Source: Riptortus pedestris (lineage: Eukaryota; Arthropoda; Insecta; Hemiptera; Alydidae). Taken from it: a DNA stretch of 64,000 bases. The notes below the pieces were generated by a model. That model had not been told where the DNA came from. It saw only the letters and a list, made by a program, of their open reading frames with translations, and did not search any database. Location: the NCBI GenBank assembly GCA_019009955.1, contig CM032228.1, positions 208,734,001 to 208,798,000 of the forward strand. Reading direction: 5' to 3'. Shown here piece after piece: positions 55,080 to 64,000 of the stretch. Within the stretch, counting starts at the first letter, position 1. Every line of letters starts with the position of its first letter. The position numbers and the translations under genes are program-made.

Positions 55080-55260
55080 ACGATAAAAATATCTATATAC
55101 TATGCTTTTCGATCCGATGCATTGAAGCGGAGATATCACATGTCGCATTCATGTGAAATAGTTTTATATGAAGTATCAAGCATTCTGTTTACTTAGTTTT
55201 AAAGGAGTACATGTGAAGAAAAATCATGTGGTGCCCACATCAGATTTTTTTTTTTGTCAG
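55080..55260 (+). repeat. Dispersed repeat related to the Helitron-like core, copy 1
   Basis: TTTTCGATCCGATGCATTGA, AGCGGAGATATCACATGTCG and ATCATGTGGTGCCCACATCA align in order with 57785-57925. The first block is also in the Helitron-like core. Confidence 0.6.
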
Positions 55261-56092
55261 CTTCCAGTTAAAACCTTCTCATGAGGTTTTCACATAAATT
55301 AATGTAGCACTGATTATCATCATTTTCAACTTAAATTTCAATTCTTGTTTGCATGGACTTCTTTTTACGACAGAAATAAGGAAGGAGTTTAAAAATTCAT
55401 AATTGTTAGAAATTGTAATTGTTTTAGACTGTTGTATAAAATGTACAATGCCTTTTGTTCGATTTTATCTAAAGCTCTAATTTTTGAGTGAGAGCTCGGA
55501 AGATGTTTTTAATATTCATTTATGACCGTTTTTTTAAATTGAAGTCCTTTCCTTTTGAAAAACTAAGCTTTTCCTTGACCTCTTTGAAAGAGATTTACAA
55601 GATTATCTCTTAAACTTAACTAGTCTTCTTAGAAGAGCACTGTAAGAAAGAAATTTAATAATTTCTCCTCTAATCTGTAGAACCTTCTCGAGACTGTTTA
55701 ACTGTATAATTAAAGCATTAAAGGCATTAGTGTTCTTTACATTCAGAATTACTAGGACAATGATTATCAAGGGAAGAACAGGAAACGTTCCCTTGGAATC
55801 TAGCCAGAAAATTACATCTTATCTTTATTCTTCTTCTCAAAAGGCGATTTTTTTTTCAAATGTATTTTATTCATGTAGTTACCGTTTCTTAAAAAGATAC
55901 AATGAAAGATAAATTGTGTTATCGTTTTGTTCTGCTCATTGTTTTTGAATATTATCGTTCCCATTAATGAAACAATGGTAAAACTTTTGTCGCAATATAT
56001 TGTATTTGTTTAAAATTTCCACTGCTCTTCAGTGGGGTGTATTATTAAATGTACTTTAAGTAATGTTTGTTTCTTTGTTTTATTTTTGCTAG
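55261..56092. other. AT-rich stretch, probably intron or intergenic
   Basis: No supported gene. The 60-codon frame at 55730-55912 is AT-rich and domain-free. The last 40 bases form a pyrimidine tract before the acceptor-like site at 56091-56092. Confidence 0.4.
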
Positions 56093-56164
56093 TTGGAAGA
56101 AAATGAGGTGTTGGTAATGAAGGAAGCTAGAGATGCTTGCCAAGGACTTCAATTTACAACTTAA
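56093..56164 (+). CDS. Possible short terminal exon
   Basis: A strong pyrimidine tract and acceptor (TTCTTTGTTTTATTTTTGCTAG) precede 23 codons ending in TAA. The peptide is coding-like: LEENEVLVMKEARDACQGLQ. No donor of good quality lies before the stop. It is too short to identify. The opposite-strand frame 56045-56248 overlaps it and looks weaker. Confidence 0.33.
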   Translation: MEENEVLVMKEARDACQGLQFTT

Positions 56165-56917
56165 GTGGATAAGATCTCCATTGAGAATAAGTTCCACTCT
56201 GTTCTCTTCCGTCATCCTTTTTATGAGTTGTATTATTTTATAGCTCATTGTAAATTATACGAACGTTGCAGGGTTTTATGCTTGTACAACTATAGTAATA
56301 TATATCTTCGCTACTAATTGCTTCTTTCAATTTAACAATTAGGTTAACAAACTGATGAGTTCTAAATTTTAAACAAAATTTTTCTAAAGGCATTAATTAT
56401 TAAATAATTCTTCCAATGCTGAAAAAAAAATCCTAAAATCGCACTTTTATCATTATCAAATATCTCATCTCTTTATCAATGAAAGTTATTTTTAGTTTAT
56501 GTTTCTATCTAAGTTCATATGCCATCGCCATTGGTGCATCAGTAATCAGCATAGCTATTAAGCATCATTTTGGAAACTTAAATGAATCAATATGTCTGAA
56601 TTTTAACCTTTCTCAATTACACTAGTTTTGGCGACACTCTCATGGCTAATGATTAGTTGTAAGAATTTATTAATTTTTATTTTGAACCGAATACTTTGAT
56701 TTTACATCATTCATTTATCAAATTTTAGAGAAATGGCACTTACATTAATTTTATCTCGTTTAGGTCTATGTATTTAAACTTTTCATTTCATTTTCTGATA
56801 CATTTTCACAATTTCTTTAGTTTATTTTGTCTAAATATCATATTCAGAGCAAAGTTGACTTAAAGCTGAAATAAATGAATATTGCATAGAATGACATTAT
56901 TATTAAACTTGTTTTTT
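56165..56917. other. AT-rich stretch, nothing assigned
   Basis: No repeat, RNA or exon-like island seen. Confidence 0.4.
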
Positions 56918-57380
56918 AGCAAACTTCCCTTAAGGGATGTCAGCTATTGGGGTTGTAATCATGAAGTGATTTTCCAAAACATTGTTCAAATGTCGACGTC
57001 TCCTACCTAATAGATGACGAAAATGAGGTCCGTTCAAAATTATATATTGTTAGTTTCGGCTAAAATCGGACCAGCGGAAGGGTTTAGAGGGAATTACGAA
57101 AATTCGAAATATTACCGTTATTATGCGTCAGATCGAAAAATTGTATAAAACTAATCATACTTCAAATGTAATTGTATATAAATGTTTTATACATTTTTTT
57201 CTATTTTGAATAATAACCGAGATATTTACATTTTTTAATTGCCAACTTTAAGTAACCCCCAATTCAGTTCATCACATTTTTACAATAAGCGAATATATTT
57301 ATTTTAAACATAAATACCCCATATTGTTTTCAACAGATGTTTACTAGATGATGATCATCATCGTGTATTCTTCGTATATT
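56918..57380 (-). mobile_element. Helitron-like element, 3' end to module B
   Basis: TTAGCAAACTTCCCTTAAGG, AGATGACGAAAATGAGGTCC, a deleted TA tract and partial core, then AATAACCGAGATATTTACAT and module-B text. 5' terminus absent. Confidence 0.75.
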
Positions 57381-57439
57381 TATGTTTTAATTCACAGAAT
57401 TTCTCTTTGTCTTAAGTCTCGTTGATTTAGTTTAAGTGG

Positions 57440-57575
57440 TCCCGCTATTGTTGGATATTATGATGCAGAAGGCAACGGGAAACAACTATATTTTCTTGTA
57501 AACCCTCTTCCTTCACTGTTTGTTTCTGTAGGAATTAGGACATTCTGCACAGGAACGATAGCCAGTAGATAGAAC
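57440..57575 (+). other. Coding-like frame, unknown
   Basis: One frame is open for about 45 codons and reads AIVGYYDAEGNGKQLYFLVN then SLFVSVGIRTFCTGTIASR to a TAG. Composition is coding-like, but there is no start or clear splice pair. It may be an old transposon fragment. Confidence 0.3.
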
Positions 57576-57784
57576 GAATTACATCGTCATTAAAGGATTC
57601 TCTATTTACTTTCTCGTACGAATTAAAGTAAGTATTGTAATCGGGTTCATTTTTGGTGAACAGACTATGCTGGTGTTAAGTGCAATCATGGATTTACGAT
57701 CCTTTGTAGTGACTGCTACGGCCAGCACACATAATCCGAATCTTTGGTGTTTATCAAATAAATATTTGTAAATTATATTCTATA

Positions 57785-57925
57785 ACACTTTTAGATCTGA
57801 TACATTGGAACGCAGATATCGTATTGCATATTAGAAATAATTTTTAATGAAATGCAGCCAAACATTATGATTATTTAATTTAGCAACATGAGGAAATCAT
57901 GTTGTGCCCACATCAGATATTTTTT
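57785..57925 (+). repeat. Dispersed repeat, copy 2
   Basis: TTTAGATCTGATACATTGGA, ACGCAGATATCGTATTGCAT and ATCATGTTGTGCCCACATCA match 55110-55245 in order. The 34.6-kb trace has only the last block. Confidence 0.6.
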
Positions 57926-58645
57926 AACTAGAGAAACATGTTAGAACTTGAAAAAAAGGGGCCTGTTTGAAAAATGTTTTTTCTTCCTAATTAGAATCAA
58001 GTCAAAGAAGGGGAGAATCTCATAGCTAATAACAAGATATACAAATGTATAAATATAGATCGGAACAACTATTAGAGCGTTTACTATTTATTAACAAATT
58101 CAAACCAGGTATATTCAATTGCTCTTTTTCTCCAAGGCAACACTGAGCATAAATGTTTCAAAAATTACTTTACGATGAAAATTTGAAATGTGTTAAGATG
58201 AGGGGAAGAAATGTGTTATTAAATTAAACCTTTCCTTGTTAGTTTTAAATTAAAATTCATAACTTTTTAATGCGTCCTTAACAGTTGTTATGTACATGTG
58301 GGGATTTACACAGTTCGTTTACCTTTTTAATGATATAATTCCCGAGAAGTGGCGTTGATATATATTTTTTACTTTCATTTCAGTAGTTATTAGGTACTAA
58401 TAATGTTTTTGTATTTTCTAAATTCACGCTCTTTCATTTATTCAATTTGTTTTCTACAAAGCAATTTTTTAGCTTAATGAAAAGATTCGTTATTTTTATG
58501 TTTCTGATTATTGCCTATTTCTGTTAACTGAACCTTAACTTCTTGATTATTTATTCTTTTACCAGTTACTCCTTTTCCGAGTTTTATTTCAGAGTTCGTT
58601 CTCTTTATAGAACTCGATAAGGCATGTACCGTTTGAACTAAATTA
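57926..58645. other. AT-rich stretch, nothing assigned
   Basis: Probably intron or intergenic. Only short chance frames. Confidence 0.4.
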
Positions 58646-58792
58646 ATTAATTTTTTTTATCAGAGCGATAAGGGTTCGTAAAGTAGGCCTTTGATGTTTC
58701 ACGTCGAGCGGTGTTATTTAATACATAGCTTGGTCGAGTTTTTACTCTCTTTTCCCTCCAAACTATTATGTTTCTTTTCGTGTTGGCTGTAG

Positions 58793-58959
58793 CACCTGAT
58801 GCTGGAGTCCGTTCTACGGCTGATTCGAGTGGATAATGCCCGAGGCCCGTTAGGGTACGTGCTGGCCCGCCACTGTCCGCCTCGTCACAGTTCAACATCC
58901 ACAATGCATGTATTGAAATATGAGCTACAATGGCGACTTGTCACAGGGAATATGTCTGA
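58793..58959 (+). CDS. Possible internal exon, unknown protein
   Basis: A long pyrimidine-rich tract ending TTTCTTTTCGTGTTGGCTGTAG precedes an open frame in phase 0, and a CTGA/GTAAAG donor closes it just before the in-frame TAA. The 55 codons include LMLESVLRLIRVDNARGPLG, YVLARHCPPRHSS and MHVLKYELQWRLVTGN. GC is well above the surroundings. Phase 0 entry fits the phase 0 exit of the exon at 23766-23858, but nothing else ties them. The minus strand is also open here for 85 codons (58647-58904), so strand is not certain. No family recognised. Confidence 0.4.
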
Positions 58960-59014
58960 GTAAAGATATTACATATCTACAGTATAGATATACATGTTTA
59001 ACTATTTTGTTAGG

Positions 59015-59085
59015 CTCTTGACCATCCACCTCCTAATTAGCCTTAGTAGCTTAAAGTGGATGTTAATAAATAACAACATCTGGAC
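59015..59085 (+). mobile_element. SINE tail
   Basis: CCACCTCCTAATTAGCCTTA and GTAGCTTAAAGTGGATGTTA, then AATAAATAAC, is the last part of a plus-strand SINE. Confidence 0.65.
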
Positions 59086-59091
59086 CATTTA

Positions 59092-59773
59092 TTGTTAGGA
59101 AATTTTCCTCAAGGGAAATCAGCTATTGAGGTCGTACTGATGACGCGATTTTCGAAAACTTTCGTCAAATGTCCATCGATCCTACCTAGGAGATGACGAA
59201 AACGAGGTCCATTCAAAACTGTATATATATATATATTTGTCTGTTAATGCTCTAGCGGCCGCAATTTTTGTTTGATCATAACCAAACTCGATATTTAAAC
59301 GTTTTATGTAAAAAGACAGATCAAGTTCCTTAATGGCTGAAATCGGACCAGTGGGAGGGGGGATCTTTGAAAATTCGAAATATCTCCGTTACTGTACGTC
59401 GGATCGAAAAAGTGTATAGAAGCACTCTTATTGCACATTGAATTTACTATAAATAATGTTATATACATTTATTCTCTATCTTGAATATTAACCGAGATAT
59501 TTGCATTTTTATTAAGTGTTTGTGCGGCTATTTACGGAAGTTTCCGGATTAGTTCGGCCGTTTCCGTAACTGTTCGGCATTCGTGTAACCTAACCTTTCT
59601 CCGTTCTTGCCTTCTAACCTTTTACTTTGTGAGATATATGCAAATAAGTTCTGTTGATGCCCCCCCCCATATTCAAGATTCAAGATGGTGTTGTGTTACC
59701 GGTATGTAGATTTCTCTATTGTAAAACATCGCGTGGGAAATCTGCTTAGTTTACGCAGCCCCTGCGTAACGAC
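59092..59773 (-). mobile_element. Helitron-like element, module A, complete
   Basis: Hairpin end mutated (TTAGGAAATTTTCCTCAAGG), then TA tract 59221-59236, clean core and module A with an extra 100-base segment (59585-59690) containing a C9 run. Terminus GTCGTTACGCAGGGGCTGCG with AAGCAGATTTCCCACGCG. Confidence 0.9.
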
Positions 59774-61100
59774 TTTTTTAGTCTTGCGAGATTTTTTGTC
59801 AGAATTTACTAGGGTTTACTTGTTACCGCTAATGTAGTCTGTAGTTTCTGTTAATTAAGTTCCCCTAGCCTCCGCAAGTCTCGCGTTATCTCCTCTCGAC
59901 CTACTAATTAGCTTTCTTCAAGGATTACTACTATTTTGTTAAATGTTGTTCAAACCCCCACTCTTACTCATGGAGTTTTTCTTTTGTGAATACGAGTCCC
60001 TGTACATCTCATGTTTAGCTTACGTTTCAATTAACGTATGACAATAATACGAACTAGTACGGGTGAAGTTCTGTTGTTCATGGGGCATGTTTAAGCCATT
60101 TAGTAGCGGCCTAAGAATAAACTGCTACCAGTACCTCTTAGTAGTTCTTTGTTGTTTTTACTTGTCGTATGTACAGGCAAGAAAGCTGTTATTGTGTTTA
60201 GAGCTGCAATGTTTGAACATATAACGTGTATTTTCCTATTCACTCGTATTCAGTTTTCTATTTGCAATGTTGGTTTCTTCGACGATGTCGTATATGTAAT
60301 GTTATTTGATAGTACGTTTCTCTAAGGCCTTATAAATTGGCAGGTAAACCTATAAACTGACTTAAAAATGTTTGTCAGCTGGGATTGGCTTCTAGGAATA
60401 CAGCGCCTTCTAGAGACGTGATGCAGCCCTTCCTCCCTAAGTACATTCAATATTTACCTTTATGGCGGTGCCAACCCTTTCCTCTTCCTCTTCTCATCTC
60501 CATAATGGAATATTGATTCCAACTTTACTTTATTCCAATAAACCGAGTATTATTAATAGTCTAGGGCCTTATTCCTGTTTATATTTTACTTTGCTCTGAT
60601 ATAAGTTAAATTGGCCCTTTCAAGAAAGCCCCTTAAATATTTAAGCCTCAAATGTCTTTTAGGCATAAGGTCTGAATATGATTTATTTGTTTGCACTAGT
60701 AATTGGATGAGTCTGGAGCGTTTGACTTCGATAGCTTAAAGAAATATTTACAAAACACTAGAGATGACCAGAAGTTCTTTTAAAATACTTAGTAAAATTT
60801 TACTTCTTATATTCACTTTGCGTCGTGAGAGTAATTCTTTTGTAACTTGCCGACAAAAGATTGAACATTAATTCTATTATCCGGAGACTGTCCTCTTCAA
60901 TTTAAAAGTTCCCTAGCACATTATACCTGTTTCGAACGACTGTCTTCCTTCGAAATATTGTAGGAAATTTCCAATTAGAAGCTACTGTTATACGAGCAAT
61001 TTTTGAAACCCGTCCTCTGTCGCCATTCATAGCTTGCTGTGGCAGTTCATTGAGCGAGGCTGGATGAAGCTTTCTATTTTCACGGGGTTTAGAATAAAAC
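59774..61100. other. Unique AT-rich sequence
   Basis: No gene, repeat or RNA could be supported. TTTAGTAGCGGCC...ACTGCTACC near 60100 can form a small stem. Confidence 0.4.
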
Positions 61101-61807
61101 GTCCCTCACGCAGAGGCTGCACAAACTAAGGAGATTTTCCGCGTGAAGTACATAAATTATAAATCTACATAACTCTACATACTGGTAACACAACACCACC
61201 GTGAATATTAAGTGAATAAATACAAACGATAATAAGAAACCTCCCGACGGGAAGCGTCTGAAATGTAAACAAACATTTATGCAAACTTCTCACCGGAAAG
61301 AAAAACAATTACTGAAATATATCAGAATATAACATTTTAATTTGATTTAAAACTATTTACTATATCTATTACTGTAATTTATAATGAATCAATAAAATAA
61401 ATTTAAATACTGCAATAACTTATGAGGGGGGGGGCTCCAGAACATATTTGCACGTATCTCGTATAATAAAGGTCTCTTGAAAACAACATTTGGTATATAA
61501 GCTTTGAATAATGTGGTTATTACATAACTGTGTATTGTTTATGTAACATGAGTAGAAGTAGAAGGCTGAAAACTGAAAAATGCAAATATCAGGGTTAATA
61601 TACAAGACAGAGAATAAATGTATATAACAATATTTATAATGCATTTAATTTACACCAAGATTGACTCTATACCTTTTTCCGATCCGACGTATAGTAACCG
61701 AGATATTTCGAATTTTCGAAATTCTCCCCTGTAACTCCCCCCCCTTTTCGATTTCAGCCGTTAACGAATGTTTTACATAAAACTGCTAAATATCGAGTTT
61801 TGTAACG

Positions 61808-61860
<53 letters not shown>

Positions 61861-61986
61861 CACACACACACACAAACAATTTTGTACGGACCTCATTTTC
61901 GTTATCTAAGTAGGATCGAAGGACATTTGAAGAAAAAATTCGAAAATCGCATAAGACCTTGAGACCCTTAAGGGAAATCTGCTAAA
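61101..61986 (+). mobile_element. Helitron-like element, long variant, complete
   Basis: GTCCCTCACGCAGAGGCTGC, AAGGAGATTTTCCGCGTG, the long 5' module (CTACATACTGGTAACACAAC, CTCCCGACGGGAAGCGTCTG, CACCGGAAAGAAAAACAATT), module B, core, TA tract 61808-61850 with (CA)n 61853-61874, then the 3' end AGACCCTTAAGGGAAATCTGCTAA. At 886 bases it shows the long, B and core parts in one contiguous copy. Confidence 0.9.
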
Positions 61987-62553
61987 GCGTGTAAAATTGC
62001 TGCAATAACAATATCAATCTACTAATTACAAACAATTTTAATTACCTAAGCCTTTCGAAGACGTGAAACACAAAGAATGGAAGTGCTGTACAGTTGATTA
62101 ACTCAATAAATCGAATTTAATAAATATATATAACCGGAAATAAGAAACAATTACTCGGTATCCCTCATTTTCGATTGTAAATAGGCACTGACTGCAATTT
62201 CTTCTTCTTTTCCCAAATTCTGTGATTCATGCGTGAAGACGACAAGAGCAGAGCAATAGTAAACTTTTGAAGAGCAATTGATGGATTGCGTGTAAACGCA
62301 AAAAATGTAGCTTTGTTTTTATTGTTTTGCAAATCCGGTACAACTCAGGCCTTGTGATTTATAGCAATTAATTGTCGCTTCTCCAAAATGGTAAGGGGGA
62401 AATATTGCCATATTACTGAGAATTTTTATGTACGTAAAATGGCAATTTTTGTTGCAAGTCTAAATGGGGCTTAATCACACTAGTATGTTCACTAGAGTAG
62501 AGATTTACCTACAAATAATTAAATTAATGTTACTGTTTTATTTTCTGTTGCAG
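61987..62553. other. AT-rich sequence, probably intronic
   Basis: No repeat or open frame recognised. It ends in a good polypyrimidine tract and acceptor. Confidence 0.4.
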
Positions 62554-62590
62554 GTATGTACGTTTTTGTATTTCATGAGGATAAAATACG
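62554..62590 (+). CDS. Possible 37-base micro-exon
   Basis: TTTTATTTTCTGTTGCAG precedes and GTAAGCC follows 37 bases that read VCTFLYFMRIKY in phase 0. Both splice sites are close to consensus. The content is too short to judge coding; a coincidental pair is possible. Confidence 0.3.
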
Positions 62591-62872
62591 GTAAGCCTAT
62601 ACTCCTGATCATAATAATTTCTCTTTAGTAGTAGGTAATATTAATAGTTTTACATGCCTTTTTATTTTATCTATTCTGGATCCCTCCCTTTGAAAAAGCC
62701 ATAAAAACAGAAATAGAAATGTTTGCTGGAAATTAAGTTTTTTAGTGACGTTGTTACTTAATAGAAAAATCATACGATTGGAAGTGGTGGTTAACTGTAA
62801 GTGGAAGACATACTACTTAATATTCGAGGTAGTAACAATTTTGTACTACAATGATTGTGTTAAATTAAATAT

Positions 62873-63097
62873 TGCGCTCAGGTTAGCCATGTGAGTTAAA
62901 GCGTTGACCTTAATCTCACATGGTAAACCTGGAGTGGTGTGTTCGATTCCCGTCTGGGTTATCGTTAAAAGGAATTTATTTAGTGACGCGGAATTCATTA
63001 AATAAAATCCTTAGTCCCCGCCTGGCTAGAAAAGGGGATAACCTGTAGATAACCCGCCCCAACTAGCTTTAGTTGCAAAACGTGGGCGTTGATAAAT
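62873..63097 (+). mobile_element. tRNA-Leu-like SINE, complete reference copy
   Basis: CTCAGGTTAGCCATGTGAGT, TAAAGCGTTGACCTTAATCT, CACATGGTAAACCTGGAG and GTGTTCGATTCCCGTCTGGG give a tRNA-like head with long variable arm. The body and tail follow: GGAATTTATTTAGTGACG, TTCATTAAATAAAATCCTTA, CGCCTGGCTAGAAAAGG, GATAACCTGTAGATAACCCG, ending TGGGCGTTGATAAATAAT. It uses RNA polymerase III boxes by analogy and would depend on a LINE for movement. Confidence 0.88.
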
Positions 63098-63114
63098 AAT
63101 TTTAAAAAAATAAC

Positions 63115-63330
63115 TATAATTGTTCTACACCATTTTTCTTTTCGACTAATAATAACGGAGATATTTTAAATTTTTGAATTACCCTCTCTCTAATCTCCCC
63201 CCCATATTTCTTCAGCCATTAACGATATGATCTTCAATGTTGAATGAAACACTTGAATATCAAATATGGTATAGATCAAATAAACACGTTGGAGTGAACT
63301 ATGTAAAATCTTATTTGGCGACGTCATCAC
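63115..63330 (+). mobile_element. Helitron-like core fragment, divergent middle
   Basis: ATTGTTCTACACCATTTTTC, AATAATAACGGAGATATTTT, TTCAGCCATTAACGATATGA and ATCAAATATGGTATAGATCA match the 8.1-8.4 kb copy. The 106-codon frame at 63237-63557 starts inside it and is not accepted as a gene. Confidence 0.7.
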
Positions 63331-63659
63331 AACGTCTTGGCATGGTATACATGTATGAAAGACTGGTTAATTGTAGACGTGCGATGATTAATAGAGGGGC
63401 TTCCAAAGGGCCTAAAGGAAAACAAAACCCTACAAAGGTACAAAACCTTTTCTTACATTTGAGACCCAAAAAAATAATGTATAAAACAATAGATTTAAAT
63501 CATTTCTTAATCCAAATCATATATTGGAATATTGGGGGAAATCTCTACTCCGTGTAAGTCATATAAATTAATATTTGGCTAACGTAATTATATAATATGG
63601 TGGTGAGCACTTAAATAAAATTGCAATACATAATGAGTTTTTAATCTCGAACAGCTCAT

Positions 63660-64000
63660 GAAAGTGAGTTAGATTAGAGTTGCTATCCCAAGGTGATTAT
63701 GGTGGAGCTTCTGCAGTATATTCTTTGCTGGAACGTGCTAGTGATGTTATTAATGTAACTATTATTTTTCATTTTACAAAGACAAATTGAAAAAAAAAAG
63801 ATGATATACTGGTTTTATGAGTCTCTGCTGGTTCATTCAGTTTTCATAACGGAGAACTTATTGTTTGCAGTGAACTTTCATCAGAAAAAAAGTGAACAAT
63901 TTGTAGACCGTTTGCTTTCCGCTCCGATCCTGCTGAGGCCTATTCTCTTTCTGTATTGAGGGTTGAAATTAAGGACGGCTCCCCACTCTATACTATAGGG
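63660..64000 (+). pseudogene. Coding-like sequence at the window edge, interrupted
   Basis: Three coding-like blocks follow one another on the plus strand: VRLELLSQGDYGGASAVYSL then LERASDVINVT (63669-63790, ends TGA), then, in another frame, VSAGSFSFHNGELIVCSELS (63821-63890) to a TGA, and in that same frame onward TICRPFAFRSDPAEAYSLSV and LRVEIKDGSPLYTIG to the window end. Frame shift plus stops argue for a pseudogene or old transposon; alternatively CAG sites at 63838-63870 mark exon starts. I do not recognise the protein. It runs off the window, so its end is not seen. Confidence 0.42.

Noticed and set aside
58640..58960. rRNA or snRNA fragment
   Set aside because: The GC-rich text did not match rRNA, 5S or U RNA landmarks I know.
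63237..63557. 106-codon plus-strand frame
   Set aside because: Its first third is Helitron-like core; no domain or splice support for the rest.

Overview
The window looks like AT-rich invertebrate, probably arthropod, nuclear DNA. The evidence is an SR-family splicing factor exon with GT/AG splice signals, two dead mariner transposons, tRNA-derived SINEs, a LINE remnant, and a very dense family of short Helitron-like elements with (TA)n cores. There is no operon structure, rRNA or intact tRNA gene. I cannot name the species.

Layout. 1-7.3 kb: an SR protein exon on the minus strand (3706-4284), a possible second minus-strand exon (3242-3479), and a decayed mariner (about 6005-6921). 7.3-23.4 kb: almost solid repeat, with dozens of copies of one Helitron-like family nested in each other and in tRNA-Leu-like SINEs. 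23.4-23.9 kb: a GC-richer island with a clean first coding exon of a type II membrane protein on the plus strand (23766-23858). 24-35 kb: AT-rich DNA with a LINE 3' fragment (25372-25737) split by a Helitron-like element, more repeats, and a small minus-strand ORF (35247-35375). 35.5-36.6 kb: a second mariner with both terminal inverted repeats. 36.6-45 kb: mostly unique AT-rich DNA, a degenerate tandem repeat, coding-like minus-strand islands (40499-41208), and a foldback between two converging Helitron-like ends. 45-64 kb: a composite tandem repeat with a -TTCGGTTCAGCCGTTT- tail, more Helitron-like copies, long AT-rich stretches, and plus-strand exon-like islands at about 56.1, 58.8, 62.55 and 63.66-64.0 kb. 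These could belong to the gene that starts at 23.77 kb, or to pseudogenes.

The most interesting structure is the dominant repeat. Each full copy has a 5' end with a small stem-loop, a 12-bp subterminal repeat (AGCAGATTTCCC), a variable 5' module, a conserved middle, a (TA)n tract at a fixed place, and a 3' end made of a perfect 20-bp palindrome followed by TGCTAA. The 12-bp repeat recurs inverted inside that 3' hairpin. This is the layout of Helentron-associated elements (HINE, as Drosophila DINE-1). A nested copy shows insertion inside a T run with no clear target duplication. By hand tally the copies listed cover about 30% of the window. No Rep/helicase-coding partner is present here.

Most open reading frames of 60-100 codons are chance frames in AT-rich DNA or translations of repeats. 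Only the SR protein exon and the 23.77-kb exon are calls I would defend strongly; the other coding islands are marked as tentative.
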